Assembly (NCBI GenBank): GCA_038373865.1
Contig: JAXGGA010005784.1
Coordinates: 1-64,000, forward strand
Reading direction: 5' to 3'
Source of the DNA: Uloborus plumipes
Taxonomy: Eukaryota > Arthropoda > Arachnida > Araneae > Uloboridae
DNA: 64,000 bases
In this document: in pieces, positions 9,631-20,544 of the stretch
Layout of the letters: the number at the start of each line of letters is the position of its first letter
Numbering within the stretch: position 1 is the stretch's first letter
Made by a program: the position numbers and the translations under genes
The notes under the pieces: model-generated
What the model was told of the DNA's origin: nothing
The model's database searches: none
Seen by the model: the letters and a program-made list of their open reading frames with translations, nothing else

Positions 9631-10441
9631 TATTGTCGCAAATAATATATGAGTTAAAAATCGTATCAAAGTACAAAACTACGCTTCAATAATCTCAGAT
9701 TATCCTATTTCCTTCGTATTTTGCTACAAAATTAGCCATTAAATACATAATGCATAAGAGATAAAAAGATGAAAAACATGTTTTTAACGCTTTCTCAAAA
9801 TCGTCTCTTCCCCGACATCTAAATGTGAAACAAATAGCTATTATTAGAAAACATTGCATAAAACACACGTGCATTTTAATCACATGTTAACGTCCTTTCC
9901 CTTCCCATAAAGTGTTCTAATTTGGTCAAAAGCATGACGTTTTCGTCACATGCGGGGACTTAAGCTATTCCTTTTTGTTCTAAAACGGAATACGTCCTTC
10001 CAATTATATTCCCTACTCCCAATTTGAGTAAAAATTCCTCCCTTTCAAGGTAAGCACAAAATAAAACACAGGTGCTTCCTCATCTTAAGCTTCTTATTAT
10101 TGCGAAAACTCCGAATTAACTTCATAAAGACGATTTCCCATGTCAAAGCATCATCTTCCATTTTTGGGGGCCAGAACAAAGCGAAGAAAACGTGACAAAC
10201 GACCCCCCTCGCTATTGGGTGAATTATTGAATTTCCTCGCCAATAGGAGCGCTTTATGTTGCCCGAGGATGCGGAGGATTTGGGGGTTGCTGTTGTTGGC
10301 TTCGTTATCTCCGTTTCCATCTGATAAGAAAATTCTGACTTTTAAAGCCTGTTCACCCATACATCGATACATCCCACGGTGTATGGATGATTTTTATCTT
10401 TTTTTTTAATGTGACCGTTTTAACACCTTCATTCTTAGCTT
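9631..10441. other. Gene-free stretch
   Basis: No gene recognised. Overlapping ORFs on both strands at 10045-10409 lie in a slightly GC-richer patch, but none shows a motif. Confidence 0.35.
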
Positions 10442-10709
10442 CACTGTAAAAAATGAACTGTTGTTTTTACAGTATAATACTGGCAGCCGAAGTTCCAATT
10501 TAAAACTGTAATGCACTTTTTTACTGTAAAGTTAGAAATTTTAGTTTATTGTCGTAAAGTTTAGCTGTATTACACTGTAAAATTAATGGTACAGTTTAGT
10601 ACTTTCAAGTTAACAATTTTGCAGTTTATTAGTGCAAAATTGGAAATTTTTCATTTTATTACTATAAAATTAGCTGTATTATACTGTAAAAACCATTCAT
10701 TTTTTAGTG
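10442..10709. mobile_element. TA-MITE copy 3
   Basis: Begins CACTGTAAAAAATGAACTG and ends CATTCATTTTTTAGTG. The signature TGGCAGCCGAAGTTCCAATT near the left is followed by worn ATTACTGTAAAATTAG modules. A clean TA duplication is not visible at the left side. Confidence 0.75.
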
Positions 10710-11729
10710 TTGTATTTCATGGAAAAATAAAATGCCGGTCAAACAACAATAGTAATATCAACTAAAACTTTAAGAAATAAAAAAGTTTTAATTTAGAGTT
10801 ACTTTGTTATTCCATCTGCAGTACAATTATATTATTTGCTTTCTTATACCCAGCAATGTGTGATTATTTTTATTCATCTCTCCTAACTTTTTTTTCTTTC
10901 TTTTCTTTTACTGTAGCAGTTTTTACTCGTTTTTTCCTTGTTGTATTTCAAGGAGAAATAGAAACCTATTCTAATAACACAATATAATAAAATCAATTAC
11001 AATTTTAAGTAGTAAAAAAAGTTTACATTTCGATTTCTTCTGTGATATCTCTGCAGTACTTTGTATTATTATTTGCTTTCTAACAACTAAAGTGCGTGAT
11101 ATTTTTCTTTTCCCATATTTTTCTTTTTTAAAATTGTAACATCTTTTACAGCTTCTTAAATTGTTTGTGTTTCAGAAAAAAATATAATAAAATAATGATA
11201 TCAACTAAAACTTTAAGTAATTAAAAAAAATTCAATTTCAGTTTCCTCTTTGTTATATATTAGCAGTAGAATTATTATTTGCTTTCCAATATCCTACATT
11301 CTGTGATATTTTCTCTCCCCTCTCCCCCACCCTTTCCTTTTCTTTTCATTTCTTTCTTTTAAAACTGCTTGAATAACTTCTCAAGCATAGACATTTTATA
11401 TGAAATACGTAGTACACAGTGGTGCAGGCAGAATATTTTTCTGAGACGGATTCTCAAAATCTGCATTGTTTTTTTTCTCACTCATTTCTAATGCACAAAA
11501 CATTCTTCAGTGTGCCAATCAGTTTCTATGCCTTAGTAATTAATCATATAGAACCCTTGATTTAAAGCAATTAATGATTCATATTGGCATCATAATTCAT
11601 ATTGGCATCATAATGATTTTACAACAAAGAAAAGGGCAAGGAACGCAGTACATTTATCATGACTTTAGTCTAAGCTTGGAACAATTTTGAGTGGTTTTCC
11701 CGTAAAATCATCTAAAACCTCCACTTGAG
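10710..11729. other. Gene-free AT-rich stretch with weak internal repetition
   Basis: A phrase of the type TATCAACTAAAACTTTAAG, TTTGCTTTC and GTGATATTTT recurs about every 200 bases (near 10757, 10990 and 11196). This suggests an old, degenerate tandem repeat. No gene is seen. Confidence 0.35.
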
Positions 11730-12176
11730 CAGGGCCGTCATTTGAAGTTTTTCCAGGGGGGGGGGGGGCAAAGGGTCCAAATACAATGCAATTTCATCGG
11801 AAAACATAAAAAACCGCGCCCACTTATAATGTAAATACATTGTTTTCTCAAAGCCGGGGGGGGGGGCAATCCCCCTCCCCCCCGACCCCCCTAATTGGGA
11901 CTCGTGTTCGATCCCAGCCGATCGAAGATCCACCGCTTTGATTAATGGTGGCTGTGAGGCGTTAAAAATGTCGTGGTCACAAAGTCCTCCAAGTGAAACG
12001 ATACCTCTGGGGGTGCTGGGTCTAGTGTTTGCTCGACCCTAGTTTCTGGTTCAAAATTAAGAACAGAGCGCTCTTCAGGGCCCTATCCCGGTTAAACCAC
12101 GAAGCTGTGGTAGGTACGGAGGACCCTGGAGGTGTGAAATGAAATGACCCCCCCCCCCCCCCAAATGACGGGCCTG
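11730..12176. mobile_element. hAT-type MITE (CAGGGCCGTCATTT family) with an insertion
   Basis: Inverted ends CAGGGCCGTCATTTG and CAAATGACGGGCCTG. The flanking 8-mers CACTTGAG and CTCTTGAG match at 7 of 8 positions, a hAT-type target duplication. The left half matches 63146-63312 in reverse orientation. Between about 11880 and 12145 there is foreign sequence containing GTTCGATCCCAGCCGATCG, which resembles a pol III B box, so a SINE fragment may be nested inside. Confidence 0.6.
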
Positions 12177-13047
12177 CTCTTGAGCGATGCATTAGTAATG
12201 TCTTTACAAATGTACATAAGAGCTTTATCATTTAATAGTTTCTTTCGAAATCGCCAAAGGGGAGAATTTCATAAGCTTTATGGAAAACATATAGTATATT
12301 TAAATGGCTATTTAAAGCCTACATAAAGTACACGTAGGTCATAATCAAACAGCTGTTTTGATCTTTTGATGCGAAGGGGATCGTTTTTTTTTCGTTTTAT
12401 TGAGACCATTTCAGTCCTACCAGAAGCCGGCCACCTTCTCTAGTATTCAGAGAAGTCTGCTAGCAGTGGCGTACGCAGACAAATCATTTCAGGGGGGGGG
12501 GGCTGAGTCAATACTCTTTGAGAGTGGGGGAAGGGGGAACACCTCATGAAATGTAGCTAAAAAAAGTAACTGTCTCGAATTTCTGCTTCAATGCCTATTT
12601 AAGTCGACAAAAATACATCATTAAAATAACAATTTTTTTTCATTAAAATTAGTGTGAAGAAAGCGTTTTGATGGACACAGAGAATGATAAGTTTAGATTA
12701 AAAAAATTTCTTCATTGAAAGAGGTGTTGCTGAAACATTTGTTTGCAAAATTTTGGCAAATTAACGTTCGAATATTCTTTCAATTCAATTTTCTGAAATT
12801 TATTTAACAGAGTTAGGTGACTGAAAAGCATTAATCGGCATTTCCAAAACAGATTTGCAATAAAAATGAACAAAATGGAATACTAAGATAATCATGACGT
12901 ACAGTAAAACAAACATGTCAAAATATTAAAAAAATCTCTCTTTTAATTTTGTCATATTCTTAATTATCTGTTCTGAAAGCTTTTCTCATTTGGGATTTCA
13001 AAAAAAAAAAAAAAGGAAATCTAGGAAAAAAAAACTTAGCTTATATT

Positions 13048-13759
13048 CAGGCCCGTCATTTAGGGGGGGGGGTAAGGGGGGTCATTCCCTCCTGACTTTG
13101 AGAAATCAATGTATTTACATATAAGTGGGCGTGGTTTTTGTTGTTTTCTGGTGAAATTGTATTATGTTTTTACCCTTAGCCCCACAGGGGCGGCAAATAA
13201 GGGGGGCAAGAGTGGGCGGTTGCACCCCCAAATATTTTTCGGAGAATGTTAAAAAAACGGGTAAATTCAACTTGTGTAAAACACAAATCAATGATCACCT
13301 GCAAAAGGAACTAAAAAAACTTGTCAATGTTCAACAAAAATTGATAAAACTTATCCTGCGCTTAAAATGCGTTGAAACAATTATAACGGGACAAGAAAGG
13401 ATTTTCAACTTTAGCTGTTTGGAAAAAAAACTGAAAATCGATGGAAAAAAACTCTTCTTCTTGTCGCCAAACATTGCAGATTAAAACTTGACTAAAAGTT
13501 AAAAACTAATTTTTAATCAAGACATTTTTAGTGATAACTAATTACAAAATAATTTTAAAGTTTGGTCATAAGAATTTAAATAATTTTAATACCTCCAATT
13601 TTTCTTAATATTTAATCCAGTTTTAGATATCTTTCTTTTAACCAATATGCATTTTTTTCCATACTAAGGTACTTCATACTTGACAAACTCGCTCCCTCAA
13701 ACAAAATGTTGAAATGCCGCCCCTGCCCCCCCCTGGAAAAACTTGAAATGACGTCCCTG
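13048..13759. mobile_element. hAT-type MITE, middle level of the nest
   Basis: Ends CAGGCCCGTCATTTA and AAATGACGTCCCTG, with a perfect 8-bp duplication CTTATATT at 13040-13047 and 13760-13767. Other copies with clean duplications are at 38660-38831 and 63146-63312; without its insertion this copy would also be about 170 bp. Confidence 0.85.
13185..13725. mobile_element. CAGGGGCGGCA element, innermost level
   Basis: 541 bp with inverted ends CAGGGGCGGCA and TGCCGCCCCTG. The target duplication is obscured because it sits in a C-rich tract. The interior ORF (13164-13484) starts in the host MITE and carries no known motif. A 5' fragment of the same family begins at 14128. Confidence 0.65.
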
Positions 13760-13837
13760 CTTATATTTTAGAAATTCGATTTGAAAATTTCGGAGGGGGC
13801 TGTAGCCCTATCAGCCCACCCCTTGAGTACGCCACTG

Positions 13838-14127
13838 TCTGATAGGATGGGGAGGTCCCGGGTTCGAATTCCGGTTCGGGCATAACCATACTTTCTCTCT
13901 CTTGTCTTTGTGTCCTTCGTTTGTCCTCCGTTTGTGTGAATACAATGTGGCTACCCCAAAACGGGTCCTTATGTCATGTGTGTACTGTGGAAGTCGGACT
14001 TCGCACCAAATAACGGAACGATTGGAAAAATGAAACAGCGCCCCCTCAAAATGTCGACCTATCTGGCATAAAACAAGAACAACATCAACAATTATAGTCA
14101 TTGGTTGCTCGTACAGGGGCAAGACCG
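13838..14127 (+). repeat. Possible tRNA-like SINE, split by the hAT insertion
   Basis: Right after the hAT target duplication, CCCGGGTTCGAATTCCGG looks like a tRNA T-arm or pol III B box (CCGGG, TTCGAAT, TCCGG), followed by TTCGGGCA, like a tRNA 3' acceptor strand. The part carrying an A box should lie upstream of the insertion (before 12474), but I could not fold a convincing tRNA from it. The tail reads AAACAAGAACAACATCAAC. Confidence 0.4.
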
Positions 14128-14290
14128 CAGGGGCGGCAAATAAGGGGGGCAAGAGGGGGCGGTCGAACACCCAAATATTTTTCGTAGAATGTTAAAAACT
14201 GATAAATTCAATCTATGTATAAAACAAATCAATGATCACGTTCAAAAGGAACTAAAATAGCTTGTTCTAGACCCTCTAGGTACGACACTG
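14128..14290 (+). mobile_element. Truncated CAGGGGCGGCA element
   Basis: Shares the first roughly 130 bases with 13185-13725 (CAGGGGCGGCAAATAAGGGG, then CCCAAATATTTTTCG). The right end is missing; similarity stops near 14265. Confidence 0.55.
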
Positions 14291-14639
14291 CATTCAATCA
14301 GTAATGCTAAAATCCGTTAATATAGTCAAATTTTTGGGAAAAAAATTAGAGATTGAGAGATGCTGCCCCTACCCCTCAACTTCTTTAGACCCCTACACTT
14401 TTTATGTGCACCAACCGCCTATGATTACAAAAGTTGAGGGTCATCATGAAATATCGCTTGTTTGTTTAAGAGATGGAAAGTAATTTGAGATTGTTCTCGA
14501 TCAGTAAGCTCTTTTGTTAAAACCTACACCGTTAAGATTTTTTCCCTTTGTTTGTGGAAAGAAAATATACTATTACTAATTCGTTACCTTTGGTTTAAAA
14601 GTTTTGTTTATAAAAATTGACAGAGATCCTACTTTAGCC

Positions 14640-16310
14640 TCAGTACTTTTGATGCAGCAAGTGTGTATGAGTCTCTAGTGGATAATGAAAATATAAATTT
14701 ATACGCCCTCACAATGGCGAAAAATTCTGTCATTTTGATATAAAATGCAATAGAAATAATCTAAACTTTTAAAAGTATTTTTCAATCTTTTAATTTTTCT
14801 AATTTTAAAACACCCGTTTTACTATAAGACATGCATTTTTTGAATTTTTCTGAGGCTTACTTAGGGCCCTGCTCCACATCAGCAAAAATGGCGACCGAAA
14901 CCGAAGGCAGAAACCGAAAATCCGGGTACTTTCCATAGGAACACCATTTAATCCGTTTTACGTTTCTGCTTTACGCTCGCGTTTTCCGCTGATGTGGAGC
15001 AAGGCCCTTAAAGTTGTTTCTTGTGCCAAAGCTATCGCTTTACTAAAAGCTGTATTTTACAGTAAACTAATGATTTTCAATGCTCAATGCTTGATGATAA
15101 TATAACTTAATACTTTATTCTTGACGAACAATTTTGCCATCTTCTTAAGAAATAAAATCAATCTCATTATAAATACTCTAAACATTCTGAAACCTTTTTA
15201 AGCTTTAATTTAAACACTTATTTAATTTTTAAAACATTCATTTAACCAGGAGTGCCTACAGGGGGGATTATGGCGCAAGTTGCGCCATCAAAAGGTGGGG
15301 GGGGGGGAGGATTTTTAAAACTAATTTATTTATTTTTTTAAATTATTAGGGGGGGGGATATTAAAGTTGCTTCCTGTGCTGAAGCAATCGCTCAGGTGAA
15401 AACTGTATTTTACAGTGAACTACTTTCAAAAATATTTTTAAAGCTTTAATTTTTACATTAAAAAAAATATCTACTATTTAATTGTACTACATGCCGTTTC
15501 GTATTATTTTTCTCTCTTGTGAATTTACTTAAAGTTGTTTCTTGCGCCGGAGCGATCACTCAACTAAAAGGTGTATTTTACAGTGAACTAGTGAGTTTCT
15601 GGTGTTCGATAATTTCACTTTTTTTATCCCCATACTAGACAGAATTTTTGACATCTTGAGATAAATTGCATTAGAGATAATGTAACCTTTCAGAAATATC
15701 TTTAAGCTTTAATTTTTACATTTTTTAAAAACATCTACTTCAAAGCTGTATTATACATTAAATTATAGTTCCCGGTGCTTGATGATAAAATAACTTTATC
15801 AATTTTATACATTAATTCTTGCGAACATTTTTGACATCTTGAGATAAAATACACTATAGATATTGTAAACATTCTAAAATATTTTTTAAGCTGTAATTTT
15901 TATACCCTTATTCAGTTTTTATAACATCTATTTAACTGTAATGCAAGCAGTCTTGAATTTGTTCGAGCTTACTTAAAGTTGTTTTTTGTGCTGCAGCTAT
16001 CACTTGGTTGAAAGCTGTGTTTTACAGTGAACGAGTGAATTTCTAGAGATTGATGATAGAATAATTTTATGCCCTCATTCTGGCTTTTGATGATGTTGCC
16101 ATTTTGCGATAAAATATTTTAACAGATAATGTAAACTTTCAAAAATGTGTTTTCAGCTTAAATTTTTCGTTTATTTTTTAAAACATCTTTTGACTACAAT
16201 ACATTGTAGTTTTGTGCTTTTTGCTTTACGTAAAGTTGTTTCTTCTGCCGAAGCTATCGCTCAACTGAAAACTGTATTTTACAGTAACCGTGTGATGAAC
16301 AATTTTTCGT
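14640..16310. repeat. Degenerate long-period tandem repeat
   Basis: Five clear recurrences of an AAAGTTGTTTCTTGTGCC...GCTATCGCT block (near 15009, 15360, 15530, 15969 and 16219). Each is followed by CTGTATTTTACAGTGAACT, then GATGATA, TTTTGACATCTT and AAGCTTTAATTTT phrases. Spacing is about 170-250 bases, doubled where a block has decayed. A 144-bp MITE (14864-15007) and a G-rich insert (about 15250-15360) interrupt it. No coding potential. Confidence 0.6.
14864..15007. mobile_element. Harbinger-like MITE with TTA duplication
   Basis: 144 bp with inverted ends GGGCCCTGCTCCACATCAGC and GCTGATGTGGAGCAAGGCCC, flanked by TTA on both sides (14861-14863, 15008-15010). The interior has AACCGAAGGCAGAAACCGAA. 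The length and 3-bp TWA site fit PIF/Harbinger MITEs. Confidence 0.75.
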
Positions 16311-16345
16311 GAATAATTTGTCACTGCAAACGGCAATATATAGTA

Positions 16346-16693
16346 CACTGCAAAAAATGAACTGTTGTTTTTGCAGTAAAATACTGGCAGTCGAAGTTCC
16401 AATTTAAAACTGTAAAATGCACAGTAATAAACTAAAACTAGCAATTTTAGTTTCTTACTATAAAATTAGTAATTTTACAGTTTATTACCGTAAAACTTAT
16501 CTGTATTGTACTGTAAAAACAACAGTATAATACTGGCAGCAGAGGTTCCAGTTTAAAACCGTAAAATACACGGTAGTAAACTGTACAATTAGCAATTTAA
16601 CAGTTTATTACTGTAAAATTAGCAATTTTTACAGTTTATTATCATAATATTAGCTGTATTTTACTGTAAAAACAACATTCATTTTTTACAGAG
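16346..16693. mobile_element. TA-MITE copy 4, internally duplicated
   Basis: Flanked by TA at both ends; it begins CACTGCAAAAAATGAACTG and ends TTTTTTACAGAG. The signature GGCAGTCGAAGTTCC occurs twice (near 16387 and, as GGCAGCAGAGGTTCC, near 16535), so this copy is a head-to-tail duplicate of the family unit. Confidence 0.78.
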
Positions 16694-17215
16694 TATATCA
16701 GTTTTTAAAATGTGCTTATATGTACATGCTACTTGAGTCTATTCGTCTACATCGTAAAATTAAAAAGAAATGAACTTCCCTATTAAAGCAGTTGTACTTA
16801 TTGCCTATTTTCCTCGTTTCTTTAATTAAAAACATTCTTTTTTTAAATACTATTATTATTAAAGGATACTTAAAAGAAGGTTTAATGGCATAACGTATTG
16901 CAAAAATACTGCCATAAACAAAACAAGCAACAAAACAGAGTAAATAGTTTCATCAAACATGGGAAAAAAAGAAAGAAAAGAGAAAGATGTAAAAATGTGT
17001 GCTCGTCAATATGTCAGTTTGTCTGTTTTTTTCGCTTTGTAATGTTTCCCTTATGTAATGTTAAAAGAACTAGCCGGATTTGAGAACAAATTTTTTTTTT
17101 CAGAAGATCTTGGCGAGCACACCTCATTCTCCATCCGATACTTCAGTTTCTTTTTTTAATACGCTTTTATTAGTTTCACATGTGGGTTTGTTTGTTTATT
17201 TGTACGTATGTATGT
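16694..17215. other. Gene-free stretch
   Basis: No gene or repeat recognised; AT-rich with a T run near 17091-17100. Confidence 0.4.
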
Positions 17216-17463
17216 AGCTCTGAAAAAAATATAAAATTCACGTTCTTTACAAATGTAAAAGAAATATATTTAATACTATTAGAGGCTAAACTGTATTACA
17301 TGTTGATGTATTATAAGTACATGTAAACTTGGCGGATATTCAACAGTTTTGAAAATCACAGGGAAACCAGTTAGAGTATAGTGAAATATAGTTTAATATT
17401 AAGTATGTTATTTTTATATTTGCAAAGAACGTGACTTTTATCTTTTAAAAGTTTCTCAGAGCG
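17216..17463. mobile_element. Inverted-repeat MITE (GCTCTGA ends)
   Basis: The left arm GCTCTGAAAAAAATATAAAA...CACGTTCTTTACAAATGTAA and the right arm ...TTTGCAAAGAACGTGA...AAAGTTTCTCAGAGC are worn reverse complements. The middle also has mirrored AGTTTAATATT-like sequence. The target site is unclear. Confidence 0.5.
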
Positions 17464-18088
17464 ACTTCAGATTTCAGTTGCATTTCGATAAATTACTTAC
17501 GAAGAAAGGTTGACTAAACAATTCTCTTTTCAGTTTGATTAACTCTAAACGCTTATTTTTTCAGTTTTTTCAAACTATAATTAAATTTTTAACTTTTTTG
17601 TTGCTCCATTTTGAACACTTAAAAAAGTAAATATTTCTTTCCACGAGCAAAAAAATTTTCCGCATGGATAAATCCTGAACTAAAAAGCGAATTTGCTTCG
17701 GGCAAATTTGTTGAAAAGAATTCTGGACAAAAAACATGCACAAAAGAATTTTTTTTTTTTTGAGCAATTTGAAATTTTTTAATGTTTACACTCATAACTT
17801 TATAAACATATTCAAATTCTAAAAGTAATAAAACATTTTAAGCAAAGCAATTAATTGTTTTTTAATAACATTGTCAGGTCGTATTGTTCAGCATAAATTC
17901 TGCAGATCTTTTGACAAGGGGGACGCAAGACATGGAAAATTAAATTTAGGATGATTGCGCGGAAAGCTCTGGATCTCGTTCTGCCCCTAGTATCGTTAAA
18001 GATGCCCTTGATGTGCGCCTTCAGGACTTTAACCTTAAATTTTGAAATATTTCCGCTTTCCTTAGTCATTCTTCCCTTCCCTGGCAGC
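17464..18088. other. Gene-free stretch
   Basis: No recognisable gene. Overlapping ORFs on opposite strands at 17851-18133 show no motif. Confidence 0.35.
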
Positions 18089-18430
18089 ATAATCTCATCG
18101 GCCGATGATCGGCCATTCATCGAAACCCGATGAAAATCTCATCGGCCGATGATCGGATTGGATGAGTTCTCATCGGGAATTGCTCCAATATGTCTCATCG
18201 GCGAAACAGAATCCGAACAGCAAAATCCGATGAGTTTTGCTCAAAATGCGATAGTTGGAGCAATTTACGAGCAAAGCAGTCCCGTGCCGATGAATTTAGG
18301 ATCAATTTTGGATGCTCTGCTTATTTTCATCAGGAAAGTTGATCGGAAGGATATCGCTTTCTGATGAAAAGTAGCTCATCGAAAACCGTGCTCGGATACT
18401 GATCGGATCTGTCATCGTGCGTTATGGGAT
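18089..18430. repeat. CTCATCGG/CCGATGAG-rich repeat
   Basis: AATCTCATCGGCCGATGATC occurs twice, 44 bases apart (18091 and 18135). Further ATCGG, GATGAG and TTTACGAG phrases recur to about 18480 (AGCAAAATCCGATGAGT near 18218, AGCAAAATCCGACGAGT near 18461). ATCGGCCGAT is itself palindromic. The block is GC-richer than its surroundings and contains an open frame of 71 codons, but no protein motif. It is probably part of a transposon of unknown type. Confidence 0.45.
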
Positions 18431-18499
18431 CAGTTTACGAGGAATTCGAGGATCGGCCGAGCAAAATCCGACGAGTGATGCTACTTGGGTTGTCTTCCA

Positions 18500-18610
18500 A
18501 CATCATCGAAGATCGTCTAAAGCTGCATTTCTAAAACTTCAAAGTCAAAGCGTTTCTGGGGAGCAGTTGAATCCCATGCCTTCTCCTGATGTCCTCAAAG
18601 ATGGACTACA
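18500..18610 (+). repeat. Dispersed repeat (CTAAAACTTCAAAG type), copy 1
   Basis: TTCTAAAACTTCAAAGTCAA...TTTCTGGGGAGCAG...AATCCCATGCCTTCTCCTG parallels 18960-19095 (TGAAGTTTCAATATCGAG...ACTGGAGAGAGC...CCTTCTCCCTAA). This is an old dispersed repeat family with no ends visible. Confidence 0.4.
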
Positions 18611-18678
18611 GTTGCGTGTTTAGGACTCCACTGTTGAAAATTTTCAGGGGAAAATCCTCATTACTTTTCTTCTGTATA

Positions 18679-18837
18679 CAGTCGACGCTCGTTATAAAGA
18701 CTATCCCAATATAACGACCGGTGGGAAAACTCCAACTTTATCCGTATACACTCTTTTTTCTTCCTCTTATAGCGACCACTCGTTATAAAGACCTTTCGCT
18801 GTGGGACAGAAATGATCGTTATATCGAGCGTCAACTG
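18679..18837. mobile_element. pogo/Tigger-like MITE
   Basis: Ends CAGTCGACGCTCGTTATAAA and TATATCGAGCGTCAACTG are inverted copies. TA precedes the left end. Internal GTTATAAAGAC repeats are typical of small pogo/Tigger derivatives. The right target base is worn (TC instead of TA). Confidence 0.6.
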
Positions 18838-18959
18838 TCTAACCAAAATTGAATGTTTACTCATGTGGGTTGTTTAGTAAATTTTCACATACGTCATCCC
18901 GTAATTTGTTAAATTTAACATTGTTGAATGCGTACAAAGGGATGGCAAGGAAAAAAAAG

Positions 18960-19095
18960 GGAGGGGGGGACACCTTCGAACCTTGCTGTCTCATTCCCGA
19001 GTATAACAGATCCTCTAAAATTGGGTTTTTGAAGTTTCAATATCGAGAAGTGACTGGAGAGAGCCTCCAAATATCCCTTCTCCCTAATACAATTA
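18960..19095 (+). repeat. Dispersed repeat (CTAAAACTTCAAAG type), copy 2
   Basis: A relative of 18500-18610, sharing the order of short phrases ending in a CCTTCTCC block. Confidence 0.35.
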
Positions 19096-19554
19096 AAATA
19101 TCGTCGAAGATTACTTTTTTAAGAACAAAACTTCCGAGGTGAACCCGCAAACGCTCCTATATTAAATATTTTAATGACGAATCTACAGGCATCTTAAAAT
19201 TTTATTTACAACTCCAGTTTTTTTAATAATTATTATTTTGACTTAATCTTTTACGTCCGGTACTAAAATTGATAAAACTATATGCAACTGATTATGCAAC
19301 CTTTCTTTTTACAAGAAAAAAAAAATGCAATGGACGACTTAAATGACTTCCGAAAATAACTCTTTAAGTCCTTAACCGAATTAAAAGTTGAAGCATTCGC
19401 ATTAGACAATGGATCCAGATATTGGTAGAAATTTTCTACTTTCTCTGTTTTTCTCGTTTTTTTTTTTTTTTTTTTTTTTTCATTTTTTAATGCACATAAC
19501 ACTTTTAACTTTAACTTAGACTCTTTTAATCACACACATTACTCAAAAAACGAA

Positions 19555-19690
19555 TAAATAAATTGAGAAAAAATAAAATTAAGTAAATAAATAAATAAAT
19601 AAAATAAAAAAACAAAGTAAAACGAACAAATAAAAATAAATAAATAAATGAAACAAATAAATAAAATAATATTAATAAATTAATGAGTAA
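19555..19690. repeat. A-rich AAAT simple repeat
   Basis: Long imperfect AAATAAATAAAT run, low complexity. No polyadenylation role is implied by itself. Confidence 0.7.
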
Positions 19691-20280
19691 AAATAAAAGA
19701 CATCCTCCAGTTTCTTACCTAATAGTTCTTCCTCCCCGGTAATGCATTAGTCATTCCTCCCTTCCCAAAAGGTTCACATGGATCCGCCACTGGTTTGACT
19801 ACGGGGGGTGGGGGGGGGGCTAAGATTGTGTAGCTGTGTTTTAGCTAACGTCCCTCGATATCTTTCTCGGTCTTTTCTTATCTCTATATCCGAAACATGA
19901 TTTTGGCTGTCAGAATGCCCCTCAGCCACATTTTGTTCTTGAAAAGTGCTCAGCAGTTTTAACTTTTTTACACTGACTAAAAATGACATCAGTATTTTTG
20001 GTTTACATCTTGATCCATGTGTTTCGATTTTTGTACCTTCGGATGAACAGTTGCAGGTTTTGAGCTGCTCAACTACTATATACGTTGGAAGATTTGTGAA
20101 TAAACTTACACTCGACGAATTATTGACATGTATGAGATGCATCATCTATCTCGATAACTGCTTCATTATTGTGTCAACTCACAAGGAACATTTATCATTT
20201 TTTTGACATAAAAATCTTCTTAAACTGCAGTAATATCACAAATGCCTCAACAACATGACGAGCAGTTTTGGCATTCATAC

Positions 20281-20544
20281 AATTGAAGGGCTTGGAGGAT
20301 GAAGGGGCAATGTTACATTTAAAAAAATGAGTACTCTGGACAATGGTAAGCAATAGATACAGATAAGCAAATAAAACTTGGGACATCAAAAAGTAGATGT
20401 CATTAGACCTATTTCATACGCACACTAACGACAAAACCAGAAAACAAAAAAGCTGCAACAGCTGCTACAATAAAACTTTAAACTTTAATTACTCGCAATT
20501 CCTGTTTTGGCCTATAACCCCTTCATCTCCCAAGCCCTTCAATT
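20281..20544. mobile_element. Inverted-repeat element (AATTGAAGGGCTTGG ends)
   Basis: The left arm AATTGAAGGGCTTGGAGGAT (20281-20309) and the right arm ending ...CCCAAGCCCTTCAATT (20517-20544) are reverse complements with few mismatches. The interior is AT-rich and non-coding. No certain target duplication. Confidence 0.5.

Larger units (their letters stand above)
12474..13837. mobile_element. hAT-like element, outermost of a three-level nest
   Basis: Ends CAGTGGCGTACGCA and TGAGTACGCCACTG. The flanking 8-mers TCTGCTAG (12466-12473) and TCTGATAG (13838-13845) match at 7 of 8. It contains the element 13048-13759, which in turn contains 13185-13725. No transposase remains. A lone end of the same family (TACGCAACTG) is at 48394-48403. 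Confidence 0.7.

Noticed and set aside
13811..14170. 119-codon minus-strand ORF
   Set aside because: It is antisense to the tRNA-like region and crosses repeat boundaries; no motif.
18361..18400. CTGATGA...CGAAAA resembling a hammerhead
   Set aside because: The bases between CTGATGA and GAAA cannot form stem II without using core bases, and no GTC with pairing stem I follows.
19278..19502. Lys-rich 74-codon minus-strand ORF
   Set aside because: It is produced by an A/T homopolymer; low complexity only.
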